DNA from: Ptiloglossa arizonensis
Taxonomy: Eukaryota; Arthropoda; Insecta; Hymenoptera; Colletidae
Assembly: GCF_051014685.1 (NCBI RefSeq)
Contig: NW_027478881.1
Coordinates: 343,419-407,418, forward strand
DNA: 64,000 bases
Direction: 5' to 3'
In this document: positions 38,806 to 51,660 of the stretch, one piece after another
How the letters are laid out: each line of letters opens with the position of its first letter
Numbering within the stretch: position 1 is the first letter of the stretch
Made by a program: the position numbers and the translations under genes
Notes under the pieces: model-generated
Told to the model about the DNA's origin: nothing
Database searches by the model: none
Seen by the model: the letters and a program-made list of their open reading frames with translations, nothing else

Positions 38806-40720
38806 TATGCGCACTTTTCCCCTAGGCGGTTCTAGTTATTCGTTTCGAGCATCAGAACTTCGAAAATTTTGAGTTTCTCAAGCGCTTCTTACCTCCAAAC
38901 TACCATATCTCGCGAACGGATTGACCAATCCGCAAAATTTCTGTTGCATCTGAAAGTAGAGACTCGCCCGATTACAACGGTATGTGTAGTTTTCCCCTAG
39001 GCCGTTCCAGTTATTCGTTTCGAGCATCAGAACTGCGAAAATTTCGAGTTTCTCAAGCGCTTCTTACATCCAAACTGCCATATCTCGCGAACGGATTGAC
39101 GAATCCGCAAAATTTCTGTTGCATCTGAAAGTAGAAACTCGCCCGATTACAACGGTATGCGCACTTTTCCCCTAGGCCGTTCTAGTTATTCGTTTCAAGC
39201 ATCAGAACTGCGCAAATTTTGAGTTTCTCAAGCGTTTCTTGCCTCCAAACTGCCATATCTCGCGAACGGATTGACCAATCCGCAAAATTTCTGTTGCATC
39301 TGAAAGTAGAAACTCGCTCGATTACAACGGTATGCGTACTTTTCCCCTAGGCCGTTCTAGTTACTCGTTTCTAGCATCAGAACTGCGAAAATTTTGAGTT
39401 TCTCAAGCGTTTCTTACCTCCAAACTGCCATATCTCGCGAACGGATTGACCAATCCGCAAAATTTCTGTTGCATCTGAAAGTAGAAACTCGCTCGATTAC
39501 AACGGTATGCGTACTTCTACCCTAGGCCGTTCTAGTTATTCATTTCGAGCATCAGAACTGCGAAAATTTTGAGTTTCTCAAGCGTTTCTTATCTCCAAGC
39601 TGCCATATCTCGCGAACGGATTGATCAATCCGCAAAATTTCTGTTGCATCTGAAAGTAGAAACTCGCCCGATTACAACGGTATGCGCACTTTTCCCCTAG
39701 GCGGTTCTAGTTATTCGTTTCGAGCATCAGAACTGCGAAAATTTTGAGTTTCTCAAGCGTTTCTTATCTCCAAACTGCCATATCTCGCGAACGGATTGAT
39801 CGATCCGCAAAATTTCTGTTGCATCTGAAAGTAGAAACTCGCCCGATTACAACGGTATGTGTAGTTTTCCCCTAGGCCGTTCTAGTTATTCGTTACAAGC
39901 ATCAGAACTGCGCAAATTTTGAGTTTCTCAAGCGTTTCTTACCTCCAAACTGCCACATCTCGCGAACGGATTGACCAATCCGCAAAATTTCTGTTGCATC
40001 TGAAAGTAGAAACTCGCCCGATTACAACGGTATGTGTAGTTTTCCCCTAGGCCGTTCCAGTTATTCGTTTCGAGTATCAGAACTGCGAAAATTTCGAGTT
40101 TCTCAAGCGTTTCTTACATCCAAACTTCCATATCTCGCGAACGGATTGACCAATCCGCAAAATTTCTGTTGCATCTGAAAGTAGAAACTCGCCCGATTAC
40201 AACGGTATGCGCACTTTTCCCCTAGGCCGTTCTAGTTATTCGTTTCAAGCATCAGAACTGCGCAAATTTTGAGTTTCTCAAGCGATTCTTGCCTCCAAAC
40301 TGCCATATCTCGCGAACGGATTGACCAATCCGCAAAATTTCTGTTGCATCTGAAAGTAGAAACTCGCTCGATTACAACGGTATGCGTACTTTTCCCCTAG
40401 GCCGTTCTAGTTACTCGTTTCTAGCATCAGAACTGCGAAAATTTTGAGTTTCTCAAGTGTTTCTTATTTCCAAACTGCCATATCTCGCGAACGGATAGAT
40501 CAATCCGCAAAATTTCTGTTGCATCTGAAAGTAGAAAGTCGACCAATTACAACGGTATGCGTACTTCTCCCCTAGGCCGTTCTAGTTATTCATTTCGAGC
40601 ATCAGAACTGCGAAAATTTTGAGTTTCTCAAGCGTTTCTTACCTCCAAACTGCCATATCTCGCGAACGGATTGACCAATCCGCAAAATTTCTGTTGCTTC
40701 TGAAAGTAGAATCTCGCCCG
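38805..40720 (+). repeat. Mosaic satellite segment
   Basis: About eleven monomers of the CTTCGAAAATT, GCTTCTTAC, GACGAATCC, CTCGCTCG, GTTACAAGC and GTCGACC classes. No clean adjacent copy pair could be traced by eye. From here rightward I see no monomer of the CCTGGG class. There is no gene in this stretch. Confidence 0.65.
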
Positions 40721-43580
40721 ATTACAACGGTATGCGCACTTTTCCCCTAGGCTGTCTAGTTATTCGTTTCGAGCATCAGAACTGCGAAAATTTTGAGTTT
40801 CTCAAGAGCTTCTTACCTCCAAACTACCATATCTCGCGAACGGATTGACCAATCCGCAAAATTTCTGTTGCATCTGAAAGTAGAGACTCGCCCGATTACA
40901 ACGGTATGTGTAGTTTTCCCCTAGGCCGTTCCAGTTATTCGTTTCGAGCATCAGAACTGCGAAAATTTCGAGTTTCTCAAGCGCTTCTTACATCCAAACG
41001 GCCATATCTCGCGAACGGATTGACGAATCCGCAAAATTTCTGTTGCATCTGAAAGTAGAAACTCGCCCGATTACAACGGTGTGAGCACTTTTCCCCTAGG
41101 CCGTTCTAGTTATTCGTTTCAAGCATCAGAACTGCGCAAATTTTGAGTTTCTCAAGCGTTTCTTACCTCCAAACTGCCATATCTCGCGAACGGATTGACC
41201 AATCCGCAAAATTTCTGTTGCATCTGAAAGTAGAAACTCGCTCGATTACAACGGTATGCGTACTGCTCCCCTAGGCCGTTCTAGTTATTCATTTCGAGCA
41301 TCAGAACTGCGAAAATTTTGAGTTTCTCAAGCGTTTCTTAACTCCAAGCTGCCATATCTCGCGAACGGATTGATCAATCCGCAACATTTCTGTTGCATCT
41401 GAAAGTAGAATCTCGCCCGATTACAACGGTATCCGTACTTCTCCCCTAGGCCGTTCTAGTCATTCGTTTCGAGCATCAGAACTGCGAAAATTTTGAGTCT
41501 CTCAAGCGTTTCTTATCTCCAAACTGCCATATCTCGCGAACGGATTGATCATTCCGCAAAATTTCTGTTGCATCTGAAAGTAGAAACTCGCCCGATTACA
41601 ACGGTATGCGCACTTTTCCCCTAGGCGGTTCTAGTTATTCATTTCGAGCATCAGAACTGCGAAAATTTTGAGTTTCTCAAGCGTTTCTTACCTCCAAACT
41701 GCCATATCTCGCGAACGGATTGATCGATCCGCAAAATTTCTGTTGCATCTGAAAGTAGAAACTCGCCCGATTACAACGGTATGTGTAGTTTTCCCCTAGG
41801 CCGTTCTAGTTATTCGTTACAAGCATCAGAACTGCGCAAATTTTGAGTTTCTCAAGCGTTTCTTACCTCCAAACTGCCACATCTCGCGAACGGATTGACC
41901 AATCCGCAAAATTTCTGTTGCATCTGAAAGTAGAAACTCGCCCGATTACAACGGTATGTGTAGTTTTCCCCTAGGCCGTTCCAGTTATTCGTTTCGAATA
42001 TCAGAACTGCGAAAATTTCGAGTTTCTTAAGCGTTTCTTACATCCAAACTGCCATATCTCGCGAACGGATTGACCAATCCGCAAAATTTCTGTTGCATCT
42101 GAAAGTAGAAAGTCGACCAATTACAACGGAATGCGCACTTTTCCCCTAGGCGGTTCTAGTTATTCTTTTCGAGCATCAGAACTGCGAAAATTTTGAGTTT
42201 CTCAAGCGTTTCTTACCTCCAAACTGCCATATCTCGCGAACGGATTGACCAATCCGCAAAATTTCTGTTGCTTCTGAAAGTAGAAACTCGCCCGATTACA
42301 ACGGTATGCGCACTTTTCCCCTAGGCTGTCTAGTTATTCGTTTCGAGCATCAGAACTGCGAAAATTTTGAGTTTCTCAAGAGCTTCTTACCTCCAAACTA
42401 CCATATCTCGCGAACGGATTGACCAATCCGCAAAATTTCTGTTGCATCTGAAAGTAGAGACTCGCCCGATTACAACGGTATGTGTAGTTTTCCCCTAGGC
42501 CGTTCCAGTTATTCGTTTCGAGCATCAGAACTGCGAAAATTTCGAGTTTCTCAAGCGCTTCTTACATCCAAACGGCCATATCTCGCGAACGGATTGACGA
42601 ATCCGCAAAATTTCTGTTGCATCTGAAAGTAGAAACTCGCCCGATTACAACGGTGTGAGCACTTTTCCCCTAGGCCGTTCTAGTTATTCGTTTCAAGCAT
42701 CAGAACTGCGCAAATTTTTTGAGTTTCTCAAGCGTTTCTTAACTCCAAGCTGCCATATCTCGCGAACGGATTGATCAATCCGCAACATTTCTGTTGCATC
42801 TGAAAGTAGAATCTCGCCCGATTACAACGGTATCCGTACTTCTCCCCTAGGCCGTTCTAGTCATTCGTTTCGAGCATCAGAACTGCGAAAATTTTGAGTT
42901 TCTCAAGCGTTTCTTATCTCCAAACTGCCATATCTCGCGAACGGATTGATCATTCCGCAAAATTTCTGTTGCATCTGAAAGTAGAAACTCGCCCGATTAC
43001 AACGGTATGCGCACTTTTCCCCTAGGCGGTTCTAGTTATTCGTTTCGAGCATCAGAACTGCGAAAATTTTGAGTTTCTCAAGCGTTTCTTACCTCCAAAC
43101 TGCCATATCTCGCGAACGGATTGATCGATCCGCAAAATTTCTGTTGCATCTGAAAGTAGAAACTCGCCCGATTACAACGGTATGTGTAGTTTTCCCCTAG
43201 GCCGTTCTAGTTATTCGTTACAAGCATCAGAACTGCGCAAATTTTGAGTTTCTCAAGCGTTTCTTACCTCCAAACTGCCACATCTCGCGAACGGATTGAC
43301 CAATCGGCAAAATTTCTGTTGCATCTGAAAGTAGAAACTCGCCCGATTACAACGGTATGTGTAGTTTTCCCCTAGGCCGTTCCAGTTATTCGTTTCGAAT
43401 ATCAGAACTGCGAAAATTTCGAGTTTCTTAAGCGTTTCTTACATCCAAACTGCCATATCTCGCGAACGGATTGACCAATCCGCAAAATTTCTGTTGCATC
43501 TGAAAGTAGAAACTAGCCCGATTACAACGGAATGCGCACTTTTCCCCTAGGCGGTTCTAGTTATTCTTTTCGAGCATCAG
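40720..43580 (+). repeat. Overlapping 9-monomer (1574 bp) and 8-monomer (1401 bp) duplications
   Basis: CTCAAGAGCTTC (40801, 42375) and CGGTGTGAGC (41078, 42651) show a 1574-bp offset. TTAACTCCAAGCTGCC (41339, 42740), CGAATATCAG, TTTCTTAAGCG and CGGAATGCGC show a 1401-bp offset. The odd base comes from a two-T insertion giving CAAATTTTTTGAG at about 42711, unique in the window. The offset changes at that insertion, so it lies at or beside a duplication junction. Confidence 0.75.
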
Positions 43581-45460
43581 AACTGCGAAAATTTTGAGTT
43601 TCTCAAGCGTTTCTTACCTCCAAACTGCCATATATCGCGAACGGATTGATCAATCCGCAAAATTTCTGTTGCATCTGAAAGTAGAATCTCGCCCGATTAC
43701 AACGGTATCCGTACTTCTCCCCTAGGCCGTTCTAGTCATTCGTTTCGAGCATCAGAACTGCGAAAATTTTGAGTTTCTCAAGCGTTTCTTACCTCCAAAC
43801 TGCCATATCTCGCGAACGGATTGACCGATCCGCAAAATTTCTGTTGCATCTGAAAGTAGAAACTCGCCCGATTACAACGGTATGTGTAGTTTTCCCCTAG
43901 GCCGTTCTAGTTATTCGTTACAAGCATCAGAACTGCGCAAATTTTGAGTTTCTCAAGCGTTTCTTACCTCCAAACTGCCACATCTCGCGAACGGATTGAC
44001 CAATCCGCAAAATTTCTGTTGCACCTGAAAGTAGAAACTCGCCCGATTACAACGGTATGCGCACTTTTCCCCTAGGCGGTTCTAGTTATTCGTTTCGAGC
44101 ATCAGAACTTCGAAAATTTTGAGTTTCTCAAGCGCTTCTTACCTCCAAACTACCATATCTCGCGAACGGATTGACCAATCCGCAAAATTTCTGTTGCATC
44201 TGAAAGTAGAGACTCGCCCGATTACAACGGTATGTGTAGTTTTCCCCTAGGCCGTTCCAGTTATTCGTTTCGAGCATCAGAACTGCGAAAATTTCGAGTT
44301 TCTCAAGCGCTTCTTACATCCAAACTGCCATATCTCGCGAACGGATTGACGAATCCGCAAAATTTCTGTTGCATCTGAAAGTAGAAACTCGCCCGAATAC
44401 AACGGTATGCACACTTTTCCCCTAGGCCGTTCTAGTTAATCGTTTCAAGCATCAGAACTGCGCAAATTTTGAGTTTCTCAAGCGTTTCTTACCTCCAAAC
44501 TGCCATATCTCGCGAACGGATTGACCAATCCGCAAAATTTCTGTTGCATCTGAAAGTAGAAACTCGCTCGATTACAACGGTATGCGTACTTTTCCCCTAG
44601 GCCGTTCTAGTTACTCGTTTCTAGCATCAGAACTGCGAAAATTTTGAGTTTCTCAAGCGTTTCTTATTTCCAAACTGCCATATCTCGCGAACGGATTGAT
44701 CAATCCACAAAATTTCTGTTGCATCTGAAAGTAGAAAGTCGACCAATTACAACGGTATGCGTACTTCTCCCCTAGGCCGTTCTAGTTATTCATTTCGAGC
44801 ATCAGAACTGCGAAAATTTTGAGTTTCTCAAGCGTTTCTTACCTCCAAACTGCCATATCTCGCGAACGGATTGACCAATCCGCAAAATTTCTGTTGCTTC
44901 TGAAAGTAGAAACTCGCCCGATTACAACGGTATGCGCACTTTTCCCCTAGGCCGTTCTAGTTATTCGTTTCAAGCATCAGAACTGCGCAAATTTTGAGTT
45001 TCTCAAGCGTTTCTTACCTCCAAACTGCCATATCTCGCGAACGGATTGACCAATCCGCAAAATTTCTGTTGCATCTGAAAGTAGAAACTCGCTCGATTAC
45101 AACGGTATGCGTACTTCTCCCCTAGGCCGTTCTAGTTATTCATTTCGAGCATCAGAACTGCGAAAATTTTGAGTTTCTCAAGCGTTTCTTACCTCCAAAC
45201 TGCCATATCTCGCGAACGGATTGACCAATCCGCAAAATTTCTGTTGCTTCTGAAAGTAGAAACTCGCCCGATTACAACGGTGTGCGCACTTTTCCCCTAG
45301 GCCGTCTAGTTATTCGTTTCGAGCATCAGAACTGCGAAAATTTTGAGTTTCTCAAGCGTTTCTTACATCCAAACGGCCATATCTCGCGAACGGATTGACC
45401 AATCCGCATGATTTCTGTTGCATCTGAAAGTAGAAACTCGCCCGATTACATCGGTATGCG
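43581..45460 (+). repeat. Mosaic satellite segment
   Basis: About eleven monomers. The run with CTTCGAAAATT, GACGAATCC, CCCGAATACAACGG, GCACAC and AGTTAATCG near 44100-44470 recurs at about 49000-49370, 54060-54430 and 55480-55850, so it is the probable source or an older copy of the right-hand duplications. There is no gene in this stretch. Confidence 0.7.
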
Positions 45461-48089
45461 TACTTTTCCCCTAGGCCGTTCTAGTTATTCGTTTCGAGCA
45501 TCAGAATTGCGAAAATTTTGAGTTTCTCAAGCGTTTCTTACCTCCAAACTGCCACATCTCGCGAACGGATTGACCAATCCGCAAAATTTCTGTTGCATCT
45601 GAAAGTAGAAACTCGCCCGATTACAACGGTATGTGTAGTTTTCCCCTAGACCGTTCCAGTTATTCGTTTCGAGCATCAGAACTGCGAAAATTTTGAGTTT
45701 CTCAAGCGTTTCTTACTTCCAAACTGCCATATCTCGCGAACGGATAGACCAATCCGCAAAATTTCTGTTGCATCTGAAAGTAGAAACTCGCCCGATTACA
45801 TCGGTATGCGTACTTTTCCCCTAGGCCGTTCTAGTTATTCGTTTCGAGCATCAGAACTGCGAAAATTTTGAGTTTCTCAAGCGTTTCTTACCTCCAAACT
45901 GCCACATCTCGCGAACGGATTGACCAATCCGCAAAATTTCTGTTGCATCTGAAAGTGGAAACTCGCCAGATTACATCGGTATGCGCACTTTTCCCCTAGG
46001 CCGTTCTAGTTATTCGTATCGAGCACCAGAACTGCGAAAATTTTGAGTTTCTCAAGCGTTTCTTTCCTCCAAATTGCCATATCTCGCGAACGGATTGACC
46101 AATCCGCAAAATTTCTGTTGCTTCTGAAAGTAGAAGCTCGCCCGATTACAACGGTAGGGGTAGTTTTCCCCTAGGCCGTTCTAGTTATTCGTTTCGAGCA
46201 TCAGAACTGCGAAAATTTTTGAGTTTCTCAAGCGTTTCTTACCTCCAAACTGCCACATCTCGCGAACGGATTGAACAATCCGCAAAATTTCTGTTGCATC
46301 TGAATGTAGAAACTCGCCCGATTACAACGGTATGCGTACTTTTCCCCTAGGCCGTTCTAGTTATTCGTTTCGAGCATCAGAATTGCGAAAATTTTGAGTT
46401 TCTCAAGCGTTTCTTACCTCCAAACTGCCACATCTCGCGAACGGATTGACCAATCCGCAAAATTTCTGTTGCATCTGAAAGTAGAAACTCGCCCGATTAC
46501 AACGGTATGTGTAGTTTTCCCCTAGACCGTTCCAGTTATTCGTTTCGAGCATCAGAACTGCGAAAATTTTGAGTTTCTCAAGCGTTTCTTACTTCCAAAC
46601 TGCCATATCTCGCGAACGGATAGACCAATCCGCAAAATTTCTGTTGCATCTGAAAGTAGAAACTCGCCCGATTACATCGGTATGCGTACTTTTCCCCTAG
46701 GCCGTTCTAGTTATTCGTTTCGAGCATCAGAACTGCGAAAATTTTGAGTTTCTCAAGCGTTTCTTACCTCCAAACTGCCACATCTCGCGAACGGATTGAC
46801 CAATCCGCAAAATTTCTGTTGCATCTGAAAGTGGAAACTCGCCAGATTACATCGGTATGCGCACTTTTCCCCTAGGCCGTTCTAGTTATTCGTATCGAGC
46901 ACCAGAACTGCGAAAATTTTGAGTTTCTCAAGCGTTTCTTTCCTCCAAACTGCCATATCTCGCGAACGGATTGACCAATCCGCAAAATTTCTGTTGCTTC
47001 TGAAAGTAGAAGCTCGCCCGATTACAACGGTAGGGGTAGTTTTCCCCTAGGCCGTTCTAGTTATTCGTTTCGAGCATCAGAACTGCGAAAATTTTTGAGT
47101 TTCTCAAGCGTTTCTTACCTCCAAACTGCCACATCTCGCGAACGGATTGAACAATCCGCAAAATTTCTGTTGCATCTGAATGTAGAAACTCGCCCGATTA
47201 CAACGGTATGCGTACTTTTCCCCTAGGCCGTTCTAGTTATTCGTTTCGAGCATCAGAATTGCGAAAATTTTGAGTTTCTCAAGCGTTTCTTACCTCCAAA
47301 CTGCCACATCTCGCGAACGGATTGACCAATCCGCAAAATTTCTGTTGCATCTGAAAGTAGAAACTCGCCCGATTACAACGGTATGTGTAGTTTTCCCCTA
47401 GACCGTTCCAGTTATTCGTTTCGAGCATCAGAACTGCGAAAATTTTGAGTTTCTCAAGCGTTTCTTACTTCCAAACTGCCATATCTCGCGAACGGATAGA
47501 CCAATCCGCAAAATTTCTGTTGCATCTGAAAGTAGAAACTCGCCCGATTACATCGGTATGCGTACTTTTCCCCTAGGCCGTTCTAGTTATTCGTTTCGAG
47601 CATCAGAACTGCGAAAATTTTGAGTTTCTCAAGCGTTTCTTACCTCCAAACTGCCACATCTCGCGAACGGATTGACCAATCCGCAAAATTTCTGTTGCAT
47701 CTGAAAGTGGAAACTCGCCAGATTACATCGGTATGCGCACTTTTCCCCTAGGCCGTTCTAGTTATTCGTATCGAGCACCAGAACTGCGAAAATTTTGAGT
47801 TTCTCAAGCGTTTCTTTCCTCCAAACTGCCATATCTCGCGAACGGATTGACCAATCCGCAAAATTTCTGTTGCTTCTGAAAGTAGAAGCTCGCCCGATTA
47901 CAACGGTAGGGGTAGTTTTCCCCTAGGCCGTTCTAGTTATTCGTTTCGAGCATCAGAACTGCGAAAATTTTTGAGTTTCTCAAGCGTTTCTTACCTCCAA
48001 ACTGCCACATCTCGCGAACGGATTGAACAATCCGCAAAATTTCTGTTGCATCTGAATGTAGAAACTCGCCCGATTACAACGGTATGCGT
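45461..48089 (+). repeat. 5-monomer HOR, 876-bp period, three tandem copies
   Basis: Three consecutive copies begin near 45461, 46337 and 47213. The order of variants in each is CATCAGAATTGCG, then GTGTAG/AGACCG, GATAGACC, GCCAGATTACATCGG, TTTCCTCC with GAAGCTCG and GGTAGGGGTAG (46153, 47029, 47905), then AATTTTTGAG with TGAACAATCC and TGAATGTAG. The extra T in AATTTTTGAG accounts for 876 rather than 875. Copies are almost identical; one difference is CCAAATTGCC in copy 1 against CCAAACTGCC. This is the only clear triplet HOR in the window and the best candidate for active local amplification. Confidence 0.9.
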
Positions 48090-48234
48090 ACTTCTCCCCT
48101 AGGCCGTTCTAGTCATTCGTTTCGAGCATCTGAACTGCGAAAATTTTGAGTTTCTCAAGCGTTTCTTATCTCCAAACTGCCATATCTCGCGAACGGATTG
48201 ATCAATCCGCAAAATTTCTGTTGCATCTGAAAGT

Positions 48235-50260
48235 AGAAACTCGCCCGATTACATCGGTATGCGTACTTTTCCCCTAGGCCGTTCTAGTTATTCATTTCGA
48301 GCATCAGAAGTGCGAAAATTTTGAGTTTCTCAAGCGTTTCTTACCTCCAAACTGCCATATCTCGCGAACGGATTGACCAATCCGCAAAATTTCTGTTGCT
48401 TCTGAAAGTAGAAACTCGCCCGATTACAACGGTGTTTGCGCACTTTTCCCCTAGGCCGTCTAGTTATTCGTTTCGAGCATCAGAACTGCGAAAATTTTGA
48501 GTTTCTCAAGCGTTTCTTACATCCAAACGGCCATATCTCGCGAACGGATTGACCAATCCTCCTAATTTCTGTTGCATCTGAAAGTAGAAACTCGCCCGAT
48601 TACAACGGTATGCGTACTTCTCCCCTAGGCCGTTCCAGTTATTCGTTTCGAGTATCAGAACTGCGAAAATTTCGAGTTTCTCAAGCGTTTCTTACATCCA
48701 AACTGCCATATCTCGCGAACGGATTGACCAATCCGCAAAATTTCTGTTGCATCTGAAAGTAGAAACTAGCCCGATTACAACGGTATGCGCACTTTTCCCC
48801 TAGGCGGTTCTAGTTATTCGTTTCGAGCATTAGAACTTCGAAAATTTTGAGTTTCTCAAGCGCTTCTTACCTCCAAACTACCATATCTCGCGAACGGATT
48901 GACCAATCCGCAAAATTTCTGTTGCATCTGAAAGTAGAGACTCGCCCGATTACAACGGTATGCGCACTTTTCCCCTAGGCGGTTCTAGTTATTCGTTTCG
49001 AGCATCAGAACTTCGAAAATTTTGAGTTTCTCAAGCGCTTCTTACCTCCAAACTACCATATCTCGCGAACGTATTGACCAATCCGCAAAATTTCTGTTGC
49101 ATCTGAAAGTAGAGACTCGCCCGATTACAACGGTATGTGTAGTTTTCCCCTAGGCCGTTCCAGTTATTCGTTTCGAGCATCAGAACTGCGAAAATTTCGA
49201 GTTTCTCAAGCGCTTCTTACATCCAAACTGCCATATCTCGCGAACGGATTGACGAATCCGCAAAATTTCTGTTGCATCTGAAAGTAGAAACTCGCCCGAA
49301 TACAACGGTATGCACACTTTTCCCCTAGGCCGTTCTAGTTAATCGTTTCAAGCATCAGAACTGCGCAAATTTTGAGTTTCTCAAGCGTTTCTTACCTCCA
49401 AACTGCCATATCTCGCGAACGGATTGACCAATCCGCAAAATTTCTGTTGCATCTGAAAGTAGAAACTCGCCCGATTACATCGGTATGCGTACTTTTCCCC
49501 TAGGCCGTTCTAGTTATTCGTTTCGAGCATCAGAATTGCGAAAATGTTGAGTTTCTCAAGCGTTTCTTACCTCCAAACTGCCACATCTCGCGAACGGATT
49601 GACCAATCCGCAAAATTTCTGTTGCATCTGAAAGTAGAGACTCGCCCGATTACAACGGTATGTGTAGTTTTCCCCTAGGCCGTTCCAGTTATTCGTTTCG
49701 AGCATCAGAACTGCGAAAATTTCGAGTTTCTCAAGCGCTTCTTACATCCAAACTGCCATATCTCGCGAACGGATTGACGAATCCGCAAAATTTCTGTTGC
49801 ATCTGAAAGTAGAAACTAGCCCGATTACAACGGTATGCGCACTTTTCCCCTAGGCGGTTCTAGTTATTCGTTTCGAGCATCAGAACTTCGAAAATTTTGA
49901 GTTTCTCAAGCGCTTCTTACCTCCAAACTACCATATCTCGCGAACGGATTGACCAATCCGCAAAATTTCTGTTGCATCTGAAAGTAGAGACTCGCCCGAT
50001 TACAGCGGTATGTGTAGTTTTCCCCTAGGCCGTTCTAGTTACTCGTTTCTAGCATCAGAACTGCGAAAATTTTGAGTTTCTCAAGCGTTTCTTATTTCCA
50101 AACTGCCATATCTCGCGAACGGATTGATCAATCCACAAAATTTCTGTTGCATCTGAAAATAGAAAGTCGACCAATTACAACGGTATGCGTACTTCTCCCC
50201 TAGGCAGTTCTAGTTATTCATTTCGAGCATCAGAACTTCAAAAATTTTGAGTTTCTCAAG
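48235..50260 (+). repeat. 2-kb segment duplicated 5069 bp downstream (copy 1)
   Basis: Bases about 48235-50260 match 53304-55329. Shared private markers are GGTGTTTGCGC (48431, 53500; a 2-bp insertion), CCTCCTAATTTC, the doubled CTTCGAAAATT monomers, AATGTTGAG and CATCAGAACTTCAAAAA. Differences include GAGCATTAGAAC here against GAGCATCAGAAC, and CACTTTTCC against CACGTTTCC in the copy. This copy lacks the single-base indels that the downstream copy has. Confidence 0.8.
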
Positions 50261-51660
50261 CGTTTCTTACCTCCAAACTGCCATATCTCGCGAACGGATT
50301 GACCAATCCGCAAAATTTCTGTTGCTTCTGAAAGTAGAAACTCGCCCGATTACAACGGTATGCGCACTTTTCCCCTAGGGCGTTCTAGTTATTCGTTTCA
50401 AGCATCAGAACTGCGCAAATTTTGAGTTTCTCAAGCGTTTCTTACCTCCAAACTGCCATATCTCGCGAACGGATTGACCAATCCGCAAAATTTCTGTTGC
50501 ATCTGAAAGTAGAAACTCGCTCGATTACAACGGTATGCGTACTTCTCCCCTAGGCCGTTCTAGTTATTCATTTCGAGCATCAGAACTGCGAAAATTTTGA
50601 GTTTCTCAAGCGTTTCTTACCTCCAAACTGCCATATCTCGCGAACGGATTGACCAATCCGCAAAATTTCTGTTGCTTCTGAAAGTAGAAACTCGCCCGAT
50701 TACAACAGTGTGCGCACTTTTCCCCTAGGCCGTCTAGTTATTCGTTTCGAGCATCAGAACTGCGAAAATTTTGAGTTTCTCAAGCGTTTCTTACATCCAA
50801 ACGGCCATATCTCGCGAACGGATTGACCAATCCGCATGATTTCTGTTGCATCTGAAAGTAGAAACTCGCCCGATTACATCGGTATGCGTACTTTTCCCCT
50901 AGGCCGTTCTAGTTATTCGTTTCGAGCATCAGAATTGCGAAAATGTTGAGTTTCTCAAGCGTTTCTTACCTCCAAACTGCCACATCTCGCGAACGGATTG
51001 ACCAATCCGCAAAATTTCTGTTGCATCTGAAAGTAGAAACTCGCCCGATTACAACGGTATGTGTAGTTTTCCCCTAGACCGTTCCAGTTATTCGTTTCGA
51101 GCATCAGAACTGCGAAAATTTTGAGTTTCTCAAGCGTTTCTTACTTCCAAACTGCCATATCTCGCGAACGGATAGACCAATCCGCAAAATTTCTGTTGCA
51201 TCTGAAAGTAGAAACTCGCCCGATTACATCGGTATGCGTACTTTTCCCCTAGGCCGTTCTAGTTATTCGTTTCGAGCATCAGAACTGCGAAAATTTTGAG
51301 TTTCTCAAGCGTTTCTTACCTCCAAACTGCCACATCTCGCGAACGGATTGAACAATCCGCAAAATTTCTGTTGCATCTGAATGTAGAAACTCGCCCGATT
51401 ACAACGGTATGCGTACTTCTCCCCTAGGCCGTTCTAGTCATTCGTTTCGAGCATCAGAACTGCGAAAATTTTGAGTTTCTCAAGCGTTTCTTATCTCCAA
51501 ACTGCCATATCTCGCGAACGGATTGATCAATCCGCAAAATTTCTGTTGCATCTGAAAGTAGAAACCCGCCCGATTACATCGGTATGCGTACTTTTCCCCT
51601 AGGCCGTTCTAGTTATTCATTTCGAGCATCAGAACTGCGAAAATTTTGAGTTTCTCAAGC
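50261..51660 (+). repeat. Satellite segment related to 56.7-58 kb and to the 876-bp unit
   Basis: Eight monomers. The first part, with the TAGGGCG variant at 50377 and AATGTTGAG at 50943, matches 56726-57540 and 58825-59600. The second part, with GATAGACC and TGAACAATCC, resembles the 876-bp unit. There is no gene in this stretch. Confidence 0.7.
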
